Positions 50,368 through 59,401 are shown, numbered from the stretch's first letter. The stretch: DNA of 64,000 nucleotides from Neobacillus piezotolerans (GCF_003362805.1 NZ_QNQT01000002.1:496001-560000), one strand, 5' to 3'. Notes: generated by a model not told the origin, from the letters alone. Numbers and translations: made by a program.

Positions 50368-51315
50368 ATGAGTAAGAAAACAATGGGAATACATCATATA
50401 ACGGCGATTGTAGGTCATCCACAAGAGAACGCAGATTTTTATGCAGGGGTTCTAGGATTGCGTTTAGTTAAAAAGACTGTGAATTTTGATGATCCAGGTA
50501 CGTATCATCTCTATTTCGGCAATGAAGGTGGAAAGCCGGGAACAATTATTACGTTTTTTCCATGGGTCGGTGCATACCAAGGCAGAATAGGAGATGGGCA
50601 AGTGGGAATCACTTCCTATGCTGTTCCTAAAGGAAGCCTTCGATTTTGGGAAGAAAGGCTAGGGAAGTTCAATATACCATTTATAAAAATTACCCGCTTT
50701 GGGGAGCAATATTTAGAATTTGATGACCCGCATGGCCTGCGTCTTGCACTAGTTGAAAGAGAAGAAGGGGAGGTTAACACCTGGTCGATTGGAAATATTA
50801 CTCCTGAAGTTGCCATTAAAGGTTTTGGAGGGGCAACCTTACTTTCGGCTCAGCCAAAAAAGACAGCCGAGTTGTTGGAAACTGTAATGGGATTGGAACG
50901 AATTGCGGAGGAAGGCGATATGGTCCGGTTCCGTTCTACTGCAGATATTGGGAACATCATTGATTTAAAAATGACCCCTGTTGGCCGCGGACAAATGGGA
51001 GTAGGAACCGTCCACCACATAGCATGGCGAGCAATCGATGACCAAGACCAGCTTGAATGGAAGGAATATGTTGAAAGCTTCGGTTATGGGGTCACTCCTG
51101 TTCAGGACCGAAACTACTTTAACGCCATTTATTTTAGGGAGCATGGGGAAATATTGTTTGAAATAGCAACAGATCCTCCAGGATTTGCCCATGACGAATC
51201 CTATGAGACGATGGGTGAGCAATTAATGCTGCCAGAACGATATGAGCAATACCGCGATAGGATAGAAAGGTCTGTCCTTCCTTTCGAAATCAGGAATTTA
51301 GACGAAAAGCTTTAG
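50368..51315 (+). CDS. Ring-cleaving dioxygenase of the VOC/glyoxalase family, MhqO/MhqA-like (1)
   Basis: A 315-residue protein with two vicinal-oxygen-chelate modules. Metal ligands are suggested by GIHHITAIV near residue 7, VGTVHHIAW near residue 214 and the C-terminal EILFEIATDPPGF Glu. B. subtilis relatives (MhqA, MhqE, MhqO) are induced by MhqR in response to hydroquinones and are thought to open aromatic rings. An MhqR-type operator precedes it. A paralogue follows 49 nt later. Confidence 0.85.
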   Translation: MSKKTMGIHHITAIVGHPQENADFYAGVLGLRLVKKTVNFDDPGTYHLYFGNEGGKPGTIITFFPWVGAYQGRIGDGQVGITSYAVPKGSLRFWEERLGKFNIPFIKITRFGEQYLEFDDPHGLRLALVEREEGEVNTWSIGNITPEVAIKGFGGATLLSAQPKKTAELLETVMGLERIAEEGDMVRFRSTADIGNIIDLKMTPVGRGQMGVGTVHHIAWRAIDDQDQLEWKEYVESFGYGVTPVQDRNYFNAIYFREHGEILFEIATDPPGFAHDESYETMGEQLMLPERYEQYRDRIERSVLPFEIRNLDEKL

Positions 51316-51364
51316 TTGATCCGCCAATGCACAGTACTGAGCTCAACTGAAGGAGGAAGCAGGT

Positions 51365-52312
51365 ATGCAAAAAACAGCCGGGATTCATCATATTACCGCG
51401 ATGGTGAATGATGCTCAAAGAACGATTGATTTCTACTCTGGCGTACTTGGGCTAAGGCTTGTAAAGAAGACAATCAATTTCGACCGTCCGGAAGTATATC
51501 ATCTTTACTTTGGAAATGAATCGGGCGGACCGGGAACTGTTATTACATTCTTTCCGTGGGAAAAACAGTTAAAAGGCCGTATTGGTACTGGCCAAGTAGG
51601 CTCAACAAGTTACGTCATCCCAAAAGACTCACTCGCCTTTTGGGAAGCACGTCTTAAGAAATTTAGGATAAAAACTTATTCGACTATTCGATTCGGTGAA
51701 AGATATTTAAGCTTCCAGGATCCTGATGGGCTTGAAATTGAATTCGTAGAAAGAACCGAGGGGCCAGTCAATAATTGGAGCTTTGGTGAAATTCACCCAG
51801 ACGTTGCCATTAAAGGATTTGGCGGAGCGACCTTGATTTCGGCGCAGCCAAATAAAACTGCTGATGTTCTTGAGAATATACTGGGGCTCCAATTGATTGG
51901 GCAGGAAGAGGGTTTCTTAAGATTTAAAGCAAATTCCGACCTTGGAAACACAATTGATATCAAGCTTACTCCATCGGTTCGAGGGCTGATGGGAGCTGGA
52001 ACTGTTCACCATATTGCCTGGAGAGCAAGTGATGAAGAAGACCATAACCGGTGGAGATCACTTCTTGAGGAAAAAGGATATTATCCAACAGAAATTAGGG
52101 ACCGAAATTATTTTAAAGCTATCTATTTTCATGAAGAAGGTGGAATCCTATTTGAAATAGCTACCGACGAGCCTGGCTTTGCAGTTGATGAACCAATTGA
52201 TGAACTTGGGGGAAAATTGATGCTCCCATCTTGGTTTGAAACAAAGCGGGAAGAATTGAAGGATATGTTGCCCCCTGTAGAAGTCCGGGTATTTGAGGAA
52301 GATATAAAATGA
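51365..52312 (+). CDS. Ring-cleaving dioxygenase of the VOC/glyoxalase family, MhqO/MhqA-like (2)
   Basis: Second 315-residue member with the same two-module layout: GIHHITAMV, GTVHHIAW and GILFEIATDEPGF. Clear tandem paralogue of the preceding gene, with many shared segments such as KGFGGATL-SAQP-KTA but enough difference to indicate an old duplication. AAGGAGGAAG serves as ribosome-binding site. No operator lies between the two, so they form one transcription unit. Confidence 0.85.
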   Translation: MQKTAGIHHITAMVNDAQRTIDFYSGVLGLRLVKKTINFDRPEVYHLYFGNESGGPGTVITFFPWEKQLKGRIGTGQVGSTSYVIPKDSLAFWEARLKKFRIKTYSTIRFGERYLSFQDPDGLEIEFVERTEGPVNNWSFGEIHPDVAIKGFGGATLISAQPNKTADVLENILGLQLIGQEEGFLRFKANSDLGNTIDIKLTPSVRGLMGAGTVHHIAWRASDEEDHNRWRSLLEEKGYYPTEIRDRNYFKAIYFHEEGGILFEIATDEPGFAVDEPIDELGGKLMLPSWFETKREELKDMLPPVEVRVFEEDIK

Positions 52313-52461
52313 TGCACATTTTTCAAAAAAGAAAAGGAATTGGACATGTTCCGAAAAAAATTTCTCCATTCGAAAAATGATTGAGAATACCTATAGGGAA
52401 TGGCAATGGATTTAGACTTCTGACTCACAGCAAAGGGGTAGCCGGATGGATCTGAAAGTAG

Positions 52462-53235
52462 ATGATTTATCAAATATTGGGCGTAATGCGTTTGAATTAT
52501 TCGGAAAACAAAAACGATATTGAACAAAAACTCTTCATTATGATGGACGGTTTTGATGCTTACAAACCTGTTACTTTTGTAGAACGGTTTATCCGCTATG
52601 ACTATAAACAGTTTTATGCAGAGGTTACAGCCTTGCCGATTATTTATAATGGGGAAGCTGTTATGCAGATTCTATTAAGGGATGTAACAGTCAGAAAAAA
52701 ATATGAGAAGGAACTTGAAAATCTGGCTTATTATGATTCGTTGACCGGACTTAGAAATAGGCGCAGTTTCATGGAGATTCTTGAACAGGGTATTTTATCT
52801 GCGAGTAAAATAAAGGAACAGCTTGCATTATTTTATGTAGATATTGATAAATTCAAGGAAATTAACGATTCATTAGGCCACGATGCAGGGGATGAGCTGC
52901 TTAAACAGTTTTCGCAGCGCTTGGTAAATAATTTAAGGGAAGAAAGTATCATTGGCCGATTAGGTGGCGATGAATTCGTAGTTTTAATTAGAGGCGTTAA
53001 AAATAGTAAGAGTGTTTATAAAATTGTAGAGAGGCTATATAAGGCGCTCCAGCTGGAATATACCATCAGTGGCCACAGGATTGTAGCAACAGCAAGTATC
53101 GGTATCTCGCTATACCCCAAAAATGGAGCGAGCAGTGAAATATTAATTAAACATGCTGACGAAGCATTATACTTAGCCAAAGAAACTAGAAACCAGTACC
53201 ATTTCCATAGTATATCACGTATTAATGAGCAGTAA
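52462..53235 (+). pseudogene. N-terminally broken PAS-GGDEF protein
   Basis: The open frame encodes the end of a PAS-like module (VTALPIIYNGEAVMQILLRDVTVRKKYEKELENLAYYD) and a full GGDEF domain with SLTGLRNRRSF, FYVDIDKFKEINDSLGHDAGDELL and an intact RLGGDEFVV, so the cyclase site itself looks competent. Upstream, PAS-like fragments are readable only in other frames (RLLTHSKGVAGW, then DLKVDDLSNIGRNAFELFGKQ). At least two frameshifts remove the sensor part. A shorter protein could still be made. Confidence 0.6.
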
Positions 53236-53298
53236 GCCCTCACAGATGGCTGTTCTATGAAGAGGAAAGCTCATTAAGTTGGCTTTAATTTTAAAATA

Positions 53299-53316
53299 TA
53301 TCTTTAGTTTGAGATA
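53299..53316. promoter_or_regulatory. MhqR-type operator 3
   Basis: TATCTTTAGTTTGAGATA is a palindrome of the same ATCT-N8-AGAT form, about 190 nt upstream of the MFS gene. Confidence 0.55.
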
Positions 53317-53418
53317 TGTTAATTAGAGATATATTTTTGAAGGATTGGTAGAGTTAAAGAAGCTGCAAAGAAGCTTTCAGCAGTAGCTGTTTAATAGTAG
53401 ATACTTTAAAAGTTAACC

Positions 53419-53462
53419 AAACAAATGCTAACCGGAACTTGCTACTGGTTAGCTTTGTTTCT
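53419..53462 (+). terminator. Terminator or attenuator upstream of the MFS gene
   Basis: AAACAAA and GCTAACC (53419-53433, one unpaired T) pair with GGTTAGC and TTTGTTT (53447-53460). It lies between operator 3 and the MFS start, so it either ends the upstream unit or attenuates transcription into the transporter. Confidence 0.55.
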
Positions 53463-53503
53463 TAAAGAAGCATAGAACAATGAATTTAGAAAGGGTAATA
53501 TAA

Positions 53504-54724
53504 ATGATTTTTGATAAGGGTGGTCTGAAAAATCCATATCTAAAAATGGCAATGGGTTTATATTTCAATTATTTGCTATTAGGTATGGTCAATGTAATTA
53601 TTGCATCCAATATGAATTTTTTATCTCAACAATTAAATACAGGCAGTGCGGAAATTAGTTTTTTGATTTCTGCTATTGGGATAGGTAAATTAGTTGCATT
53701 AAGTTTTTCTGGACGGCTTTCTGATAAGGTGGGGAGAAAGCCCCTTGTCGTAAGTGCATCATTTATATATGTTATTTTTCTAGTTGGTATTCCTCTTGCA
53801 CCAAACTATCATGTTGCTTTCGTTTTTGCGATTATTTCGGGCATTTGTAATTCAATTATGGATTCAGGGGCATATCCCGCTCTAATCGATGCTTTTCCTA
53901 AAAATTCTGGGTCCGCCATGGTACTGCTGAAAGCCTTTATCTCCTTTGGGGCAACCCTTTTGCCTATTCTGGTGGTATTCATTATTTCAAACAATCTATT
54001 TTATGGATTTGCCTTTTTTGTTCCTGCGGCAGCTTACCTTATCAACGGTTTTTTCCTTACATTAGCTATATTTCCAAAGCATAATGTGGGTAAGTATGAT
54101 TACTATTCAGTGGATTACAGTTCTATACGAAAGAGCTTTTCAATTAAGCCCATGTTCTGGAGAGAAGGTATAGGAGTCATCTTGATTGGCTTTAGTTCAG
54201 TTGCTTTGTTTATGATTATCCAAACCTGGCTTCCAACTTACGGCCAGCAGATAGTAGGGCTGGGTAAGGAGGCGGCAGTTGGATTATTAAGCTATTATAG
54301 CATTGGAGGATTAATTTCAGTCCTTCTGCTCACAATCCTGTTTAAAAAGGGAATAAAGCCTATAACCGTAATGATCGTTTATCCGTCTATAGCTTTTATT
54401 ACGTTACTAGCCATGTTAGCTCTTCCATACCGAGTAGTGATTATGGTCTGTGCATTCGTTTTAGGATTTTCAACTTCAGGAATTTTTCAATTAGCTGTTA
54501 CGATTATGGCTGAATTTTTCCCGGATACAAAAGGCACGAGTACCGCATATGTCAGCATTGCTTCTAGCCTGGCGTTTATTGTTATTCCATTTATTACAGG
54601 AATGATGACAAAGTATTTTAGCGTAACGTCAGTATTTATTTTTGATCTTGCCTTAGCAATCTTAACTATATTACTGGGAATCAATTTATCCTTCCGGTAT
54701 AAGAGAGTATTTAATATGCATTAA
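53504..54724 (+). CDS. MFS transporter
   Basis: A 406-residue protein with about twelve membrane segments and the MFS loop 2-3 motif GRLSDKVGRKPLVV near residues 70-83. The substrate is unknown. Its placement behind an MhqR-type operator suggests export of a quinone or aromatic compound, but the intervening hairpin and the low specificity of MFS phylogeny keep this an inference. Base composition is distinctly AT-rich. Confidence 0.8.
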   Translation: MIFDKGGLKNPYLKMAMGLYFNYLLLGMVNVIIASNMNFLSQQLNTGSAEISFLISAIGIGKLVALSFSGRLSDKVGRKPLVVSASFIYVIFLVGIPLAPNYHVAFVFAIISGICNSIMDSGAYPALIDAFPKNSGSAMVLLKAFISFGATLLPILVVFIISNNLFYGFAFFVPAAAYLINGFFLTLAIFPKHNVGKYDYYSVDYSSIRKSFSIKPMFWREGIGVILIGFSSVALFMIIQTWLPTYGQQIVGLGKEAAVGLLSYYSIGGLISVLLLTILFKKGIKPITVMIVYPSIAFITLLAMLALPYRVVIMVCAFVLGFSTSGIFQLAVTIMAEFFPDTKGTSTAYVSIASSLAFIVIPFITGMMTKYFSVTSVFIFDLALAILTILLGINLSFRYKRVFNMH

Positions 54725-54756
54725 ATAGGCTCGATACATAAAGGGAAATGGGTGAA

Positions 54757-54786
54757 GAATAAAAGCTTACCCAATAGAGTAAGCTT
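54757..54786 (-). terminator. Terminator of the CwlJ-like gene
   Basis: On the minus strand AAGCTTAC and GTAAGCTT pair and run into TTTATTC. The upstream arm contains the last codons of the gene and the downstream arm its stop codon. Confidence 0.65.
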
Positions 54787-55228
54787 CATCCTCCCGTATA
54801 AATGCTTTCACATGTCCCGGCTGCCGGTTCATAGTAGCAATGGTTTTTGAATTGGCCGGAAAAGGCTGGTCGAACCATGTTGGAGGGCACGGAGCGTATG
54901 GATTGAAGTACCATAGGGCAAATTTCGCCGGGTGCTCTCTCCAATACTCCAAGTTCTGCCTTGCCAACCGTTTTTCAACTTCTCTTGCCCGTTGATAAAA
55001 CACATTCCCTTTCTGCACTGCTTCAAAGGAAAAATTTCCTCCCTGTACATGAAAAATCACCTGGCGAATTGTCCTCACATCCCTGAAGTCTGAACACTCT
55101 GCTTTGGCACGGTTGACAATTACATTTCCCACATACAGCATACCCTGTTTTCCTTCGCCCTCGGCTTCCGCTCTCATCATCCTTGCCATTAAGGCAACGT
55201 CCGCGTCCGTGTATTTAACTCTCGCCAT
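54767..55228 (-). CDS. Cell wall hydrolase, CwlJ/SleB family
   Basis: A 153-residue Hydrolase_2 protein without signal peptide or binding domain, close in layout to the germination cortex-lytic enzyme CwlJ. The catalytic Glu region MARMMRAEAEGEGKQGMLYVGNVIVNR near residue 14 and the C-terminal PAKFALWYFNP...CPPTWFDQPF are conserved. CwlJ is normally placed in the spore coat with GerQ; gerQ is not in this window. Confidence 0.85.
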   Translation of the reverse strand: MARVKYTDADVALMARMMRAEAEGEGKQGMLYVGNVIVNRAKAECSDFRDVRTIRQVIFHVQGGNFSFEAVQKGNVFYQRAREVEKRLARQNLEYWREHPAKFALWYFNPYAPCPPTWFDQPFPANSKTIATMNRQPGHVKAFIREDEAYSIG

Positions 55229-55366
55229 ATTTTCACCCCAAGATATAGTATGAAGAACGCCTATATTGGTGTAGGTCTTTTTTTAAAAAGCAGAATTTAA
55301 TAAATAAGGTTCGAAAGCCCCCGGATTGAGGAATAATAAAAGGACATACCAAAGGGGGGGGTACTT

Positions 55367-56365
55367 GTGAAGAAAAAAATGGTGCAGGGAATCGTTTTAT
55401 TGGGGGTATTGCTTATACCCTTTCTTACATATGCACATGTTAAATGGTTTGCCGAAGTGAAGCCGGAGAGGGAGTCCATTGAGAATATCCTTTCACCGTT
55501 ATTTATTTCGGTGGCTTTGCTTTGTGCAGTTCTCCTCGCAGTGTTATCGCAAGTGATGCACAAACTGACCGATTTTGCATTTGCGAAGAGAATAGACCTG
55601 TGGCTGGAAAAGCGAAGGGCTTATTCCCACCAACTGTTAAAGTACGGGACCGCGCTGGCGTTGCTGCTGCAAGTTTTTTCAGGGACGACGTTTGCTCCCG
55701 AATTCCATATAGCACATACCTGGGAAACCGTATTGATGTGGGCGGCCATCATCCTGCTGGTTATCCCTCACCACATATCAACCAAGTTAGGCGCAATCGT
55801 GCTTTTCATCCTTTTTGTAAACGTGACAATGACCGCGGGCTGGTTCCATATGCTCGATTATGGCTTTTACCTCGCCATTATTGGCGTTTTACTGGTCGGG
55901 AAAACGAAGTGGGAGGATTGGGGCTTCCCGTTTTTATATCTTGGTACGGGTTTAAGTCTGTGCTGGGTGGCGGTTGAAAAATGGGTGTTCCCGAATATGA
56001 CGCATCAAATCATCCAGCATCACCACGTGCCAACCTTTGGTTTTCCGGCTGATACGTTCACGGTTCTTGCTGCATTTATCGAATTTGTAGTCGGTTATTT
56101 ACTAGTCGTAGGTATTTTAAATCGAATCCTTGCGGTAGTCGTGACAATCCTATTCATCCTGACGACAATGATCTTTGGCTACACCGAAATTGTTGGCCAT
56201 GCCATGGTCCATATTGTGTTGCTTATTTTTATAATCGAGGGAGTATCCTTTTATCAACCGCCGATCCAAATGCACAAAACGAAACTGGATCAAATGGTTT
56301 TCGTATTCCTGAATTTCATTTTTGTTCTTTCGACGTTTTTGCTGATATATTATAGGTTTGCTTAA
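55367..56365 (+). CDS. Polytopic membrane protein of unknown function
   Basis: A 332-residue protein with about eight to ten hydrophobic segments. The N-terminus (VKKKMVQGIVLLGVLLIPFLTYAHVKWF) looks like a signal-anchor. A charged loop (KRIDLWLEKRRAYSHQ), a histidine-rich loop (MTHQIIQHHHVPTFG) and a C-terminal half with GYLLVVGILNRILAVVVTILF resemble DoxX-like quinone-interacting membrane proteins, but no family is certain. GTG start after a long G-run. It is transcribed away from the CwlJ-like gene. Confidence 0.65.
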   Translation: MKKKMVQGIVLLGVLLIPFLTYAHVKWFAEVKPERESIENILSPLFISVALLCAVLLAVLSQVMHKLTDFAFAKRIDLWLEKRRAYSHQLLKYGTALALLLQVFSGTTFAPEFHIAHTWETVLMWAAIILLVIPHHISTKLGAIVLFILFVNVTMTAGWFHMLDYGFYLAIIGVLLVGKTKWEDWGFPFLYLGTGLSLCWVAVEKWVFPNMTHQIIQHHHVPTFGFPADTFTVLAAFIEFVVGYLLVVGILNRILAVVVTILFILTTMIFGYTEIVGHAMVHIVLLIFIIEGVSFYQPPIQMHKTKLDQMVFVFLNFIFVLSTFLLIYYRFA

Positions 56366-56497
56366 GAGGTTTTTAAAAATAATCATTTAGAACGAATGGC
56401 CAAGCGGAATTTTCCGATTGGCTTCTTTTTTGTTTGGCCTGCATTTTTTTGCAACTTTCTTCCAACTTTTTCGTAAGACAGACAAGAGGTGATCCAA

Positions 56498-57007
56498 ATG
56501 GACAAACAGACATTATATGTGTCGGATAACTTTTTCTCTGCTGGACGGACAGATGTATATAATGGGTTAAAGGAGAAGGTTGGAGAAGTCGATTTAAGGA
56601 GTATGTTCACCGCCGGATTGGATGTCCTTAACAAGGAAGGGGAGATTATCGTTAGCGGCAAGTTCCCCTTCTTAAGCCGGAGATGGATTGTCACTGGTTC
56701 AGATGGACAAGAAATCGGTAATCTAAGGGCAAAGTTCGCATTATTTTCGAGAAGGTATCAATATAACACCGAAGCAGGCCGGGTTTTCGAGATTGAGTCG
56801 GAGGCCTTTTCCAACCTTTATCTCCTTTATGATGAGAATGGGAACGAGGCAGGCCGTTTTGAAAAAATCAGCGGATTCTTTTCGGCTGCTGCATTTCAGT
56901 TGACCAGCTCGGATGAAGGGCTGGATGTATATGAAATGATTGCCGTTGTCATGGGCGTCAATGCCATCCAAAAGGCGGCCAGGAGCGCTAGGAATGCCGC
57001 TCACTAA
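56498..57007 (+). CDS. Tubby/LURP-one-like protein (YxjI family)
   Basis: A 169-residue protein with alternating beta strands characteristic of LURP-one-related proteins: TLYVSDNFFSAGRTDVYN, EVDLRSMFTAGLDVLNKEGEIIVSGKFPFLSRRWIV and FEIESEAFSNLYLLYDENG. Such proteins form a closed beta barrel around a helix; the bacterial function is unknown. ATG at 56498 follows AGAGGTGAT. Confidence 0.65.
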   Translation: MDKQTLYVSDNFFSAGRTDVYNGLKEKVGEVDLRSMFTAGLDVLNKEGEIIVSGKFPFLSRRWIVTGSDGQEIGNLRAKFALFSRRYQYNTEAGRVFEIESEAFSNLYLLYDENGNEAGRFEKISGFFSAAAFQLTSSDEGLDVYEMIAVVMGVNAIQKAARSARNAAH

Positions 57008-57146
57008 CAACAAAAAATGGACTTTAGGGATGAAACCATAGGGTGTTTTAAGATGCGCCTAACTTGTTGTAAAATATAGGTAAGAATGAAGACTTAGTGC
57101 AGGTACAACGTTTGGTGAAGATTACGTAAAAAAAGGGGGATGCTAT

Positions 57147-57674
57147 TTGAAGAGTTTAAGTGAGAAATATACGATTCGGGCAGGGACCGTCGCAGATTCG
57201 AAAGGAACTTTTGAAGTGCAAAAAGCGGTCATTGCCGAGGGCGGTTATCTTATGACGGCTCTAGAGGAATTCAATAAAACCATCGACCAGCACGAAGAGT
57301 GGATAAAGAGGCTTACGAACAGTGAACGGGAAGCACTTTTTGTTGCCGAAAGAGACGGAGAAATTGCCGGTTTTATCATGTTTCAATCACCCGATCGGAA
57401 AAGGGCCGCCCATACTGGCACTTTTGGAATTATGATCAGTAAAGAGCACAGGGACCAAGGGCTTGGCAAATTGCTTTTAAAAACGCTCCTCGACTGGGCG
57501 GAAAAGCACCCTCTCATCGAAAAGGTAAGCCTCGCTGTTTTTTCTACAAACGAAAGGGCCATTGCTTTATATAAGAAATTTGGGTTCATAGAAGAAGGGC
57601 GCAAGGTCAATGAAGTAAAGTTTGGCGAGAATGAGTATGCGGATGACATCCTTATGTACAAATCAGTGAAATAA
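57147..57674 (+). CDS. GNAT-family N-acetyltransferase
   Basis: A 175-residue acetyltransferase. The acetyl-CoA binding motif A (GIMISKEHRDQGLGKLLLKTLLDWAE) near residues 90-115 and motif B (VSLAVFSTNERAIALYKKFGFIEEGR) are clear. The substrate is unknown; the overall type resembles RimI/RimJ-like and amine acetyltransferases. TTG start after AAAAGGGGGA. It ends at a terminator shared with the region of tatA. Confidence 0.85.
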   Translation: MKSLSEKYTIRAGTVADSKGTFEVQKAVIAEGGYLMTALEEFNKTIDQHEEWIKRLTNSEREALFVAERDGEIAGFIMFQSPDRKRAAHTGTFGIMISKEHRDQGLGKLLLKTLLDWAEKHPLIEKVSLAVFSTNERAIALYKKFGFIEEGRKVNEVKFGENEYADDILMYKSVK

Positions 57675-57680
57675 TAAAAA

Positions 57681-57720
57681 GGCACGATACTCCTTAAACA
57701 GCGGGTACCGTGCCTTCTTT
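57681..57720 (+). terminator. Terminator of the GNAT gene
   Basis: GGCACG (57681-57686) pairs with CGTGCC (57709-57714), with further pairing inside, followed by TTCTTT. Confidence 0.65.
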
Positions 57721-58003
57721 CAATCTATTTTTTCGTAGTGTCCTCTTCGCCAGCTTTGGTGATTTCCTTTTTGATCTCATCCGTAAGCCCTTCGGAAGCC
57801 CGTTTAAACTCACGAACCGACCTTCCGACTGCGCGGCCGATTTCAGGTAATTTATCTTGCTCCTGCAGAAGACTCCTTCTTCAATTTTGTGCAGGGCGCA
57901 GCCAAAAAATAAGCGGGAGATGAATGGCGATAGGTGGTAGCCAAAGTATGCCCGTTTGGTATACAATAGAGGTAGAACAAATGTTCCGATTGGAGGTAGG
58001 AAC

Positions 58004-59152
58004 TTGAAGAAAAGAGCCTATAAATTCCGAATTTACCCAAGCAAACACCAAGAAATTCTCATCGCAAAAACAATCGGCTGTTCTCGATTTGTTTTTAACC
58101 ACTTCCTCAGCAAATGGAACGACACCTATAAGGAAACAGGAAAAGGTTTGTCTTATTATAAATGTTCTTCCAGGCTGCCTTCCCTGAAAAAGGAACTCCC
58201 TTGGCTAAAAGAAGTAGACAGCACGGCCATCCAGACCTCACTCAGACACCTGTCGGATGCGTTTGACCGATTCTTCAAGAAACAAAACAACGCCCCGCGC
58301 TTTAAATCAAAGAAAAACAATGCCCAATCGTATACGAGTAAACAGACAAACGGCAATATAGCTATAGTCGGCAAGAAGGTAAAACTGCCAAAACTCGGCC
58401 TCGTCCGGTTTGCCAAAAGCCAGGAAATCAAGGGACGGATTTTGAATGCGACCATCAGGCGTACCCCATCAGGCAAATACTTTGTTTCCGTCCTAACCGA
58501 GGAAGAGATAAAACCGTTGGATAAAACCGGCTCAATCGTTGGAATCGATCTGGGTTTAAAGGATTTTGCCATACTTTCCGATGGAACCACTTATAGGAAT
58601 CTTAAATTCTTCCGGACGTTGGAAGAAAAATTAGGCAAGGCACAACGCATCCTGTCACGAAGGAAGGAACAGGCCATAAAACAGCAGAAACCACTCGCAG
58701 ATGCCAGAAATTATCAAAAACAAAAACTGGAAGTTGCCAGGCTTCACGAACGGATTGCAAATGCAAGAAAGGACTTCTTGCACAAAACCTCCACCGAAAT
58801 CATCAAAAACCACGATGTGATCGGAACCGAGGACCTGAAAGTCAGCAATCTCCTGAAGAATGCAAAGCTCGCAAAATCAATCAGCGAAGTCTCATGGTCG
58901 CAATTCTGTGTGATGCTCGATTATAAAGCAAAATGGTACGGAAAGAAGATTGTCGTGGTTTCCAAAACATTTGCTTCAAGCCAATTGTGTTCCGCGTGCG
59001 GCCATCAGAACAAAGACGTTAAGAATCTCCATCTGCGGGAATGGGAATGCCCGCTCTGTGGAACGCACCATGACCGGGATATTAACGCAGGGAAAAACCT
59101 TCGGGACGAAGCCATTCGCCTCCTAACTGCCGGAACGGCAGGGATAGCCTAA
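58004..59152 (+). CDS. tnpB: RNA-guided endonuclease TnpB
   Basis: A 382-residue TnpB of the IS605 superfamily, ancestor-type relative of Cas12. It begins [19 protein letters not shown]; the RuvC residues are in [12 protein letters not shown] (Asp), VIGTEDLKV (Glu) and [13 protein letters not shown] (Asp), and the zinc ribbon is CSACG...CPLCG near residues 330-350. All catalytic residues are present, so it may be active. TTG at 58004 follows GGAGGTAGG; the earlier GTG/ATG-led extension from 57956 lies in the left end. Confidence 0.93.
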   Translation: MKKRAYKFRIYPSKHQEILIAKTIGCSRFVFNHFLSKWNDTYKETGKGLSYYKCSSRLPSLKKELPWLKEVDSTAIQTSLRHLSDAFDRFFKKQNNAPRFKSKKNNAQSYTSKQTNGNIAIVGKKVKLPKLGLVRFAKSQEIKGRILNATIRRTPSGKYFVSVLTEEEIKPLDKTGSIVGIDLGLKDFAILSDGTTYRNLKFFRTLEEKLGKAQRILSRRKEQAIKQQKPLADARNYQKQKLEVARLHERIANARKDFLHKTSTEIIKNHDVIGTEDLKVSNLLKNAKLAKSISEVSWSQFCVMLDYKAKWYGKKIVVVSKTFASSQLCSACGHQNKDVKNLHLREWECPLCGTHHDRDINAGKNLRDEAIRLLTAGTAGIA

Positions 59153-59230
59153 TCAATTAGAAGCCATTAGGTTTCTTTACTTAGGAATCCCCCTCCTCAA
59201 CAGCGTTAGCTGTAGGTGGGAGAGGTTCAA
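59110..59230 (+). ncRNA. Predicted TnpB guide RNA (omega/reRNA) scaffold at the IS right end
   Basis: After the tnpB stop codon the sequence folds as nested stems: ACAGC/GCTGT inside CCTCC-like and GGTGGGAG segments (59189-59225), ending GGTTCAA at 59230. In studied systems the guide is the flanking DNA just past this end; here it would be TAGGGCCAAAAACG and onward, i.e. tatA sequence at 59231-59250. The 5' limit of the RNA is not visible. Confidence 0.5.
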
Positions 59231-59401
59231 TAGGGCCAAAAACGATAAGCGCTACAATTAGGATCAAAATCATTCCTGGTACACCGATATTTGAAAGCAT
59301 CGTCTCATCTCCTGGTGGAATTGTCTCCAGTCATACAAGACAAGTATATCCTTTTTTAAAAAAAGAGGACTACCGTGGGCTTCATCCAAACAATAAATAG
59401 G

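Larger units (their letters stand above)
57856..59230 (+). mobile_element. IS1341-type (IS200/IS605 superfamily, TnpB-only) insertion sequence
   Basis: A 1,375-bp element inserted in tatA. Its left end follows TTTAT (57851-57855), a target-motif form known for TnpB elements. The right end is a GC-rich hairpin region closing with GAGAGGTTCAA (59220-59230). Only tnpB is carried; there is no tnpA Y1 transposase, so movement would need a transposase in trans. There are no terminal inverted repeats or target duplication, as expected for the family. The boundaries are set by exact restoration of the tatA frame. Confidence 0.85.
57725..59300 (-). pseudogene. tatA: tatA split by an insertion sequence
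   Basis: Twin-arginine translocase pore subunit. The minus strand begins ATG at 59300 after AGGAG and reads MLSNIGVPGMILILIVALIVFGP up to about 59232. The rest, KLPEIGRAVGRSVREFKRASEGLTDEIKKEITKAGEEDTTKK, lies at 57854-57725 beyond the insertion. Removal of 57856-59230 rejoins them as FGP-N-KLPEIG in frame, giving a normal TatA of about 66 residues. The interrupted gene would yield only the membrane helix and a short out-of-context tail. No tatC is present nearby. Confidence 0.88.

Noticed and set aside
57694-57966. 90-codon minus-strand ORF at the IS left end
   Set aside because: It spans the tatA/IS junction in the wrong frame; the true content is the 3' part of tatA followed by the IS left end.
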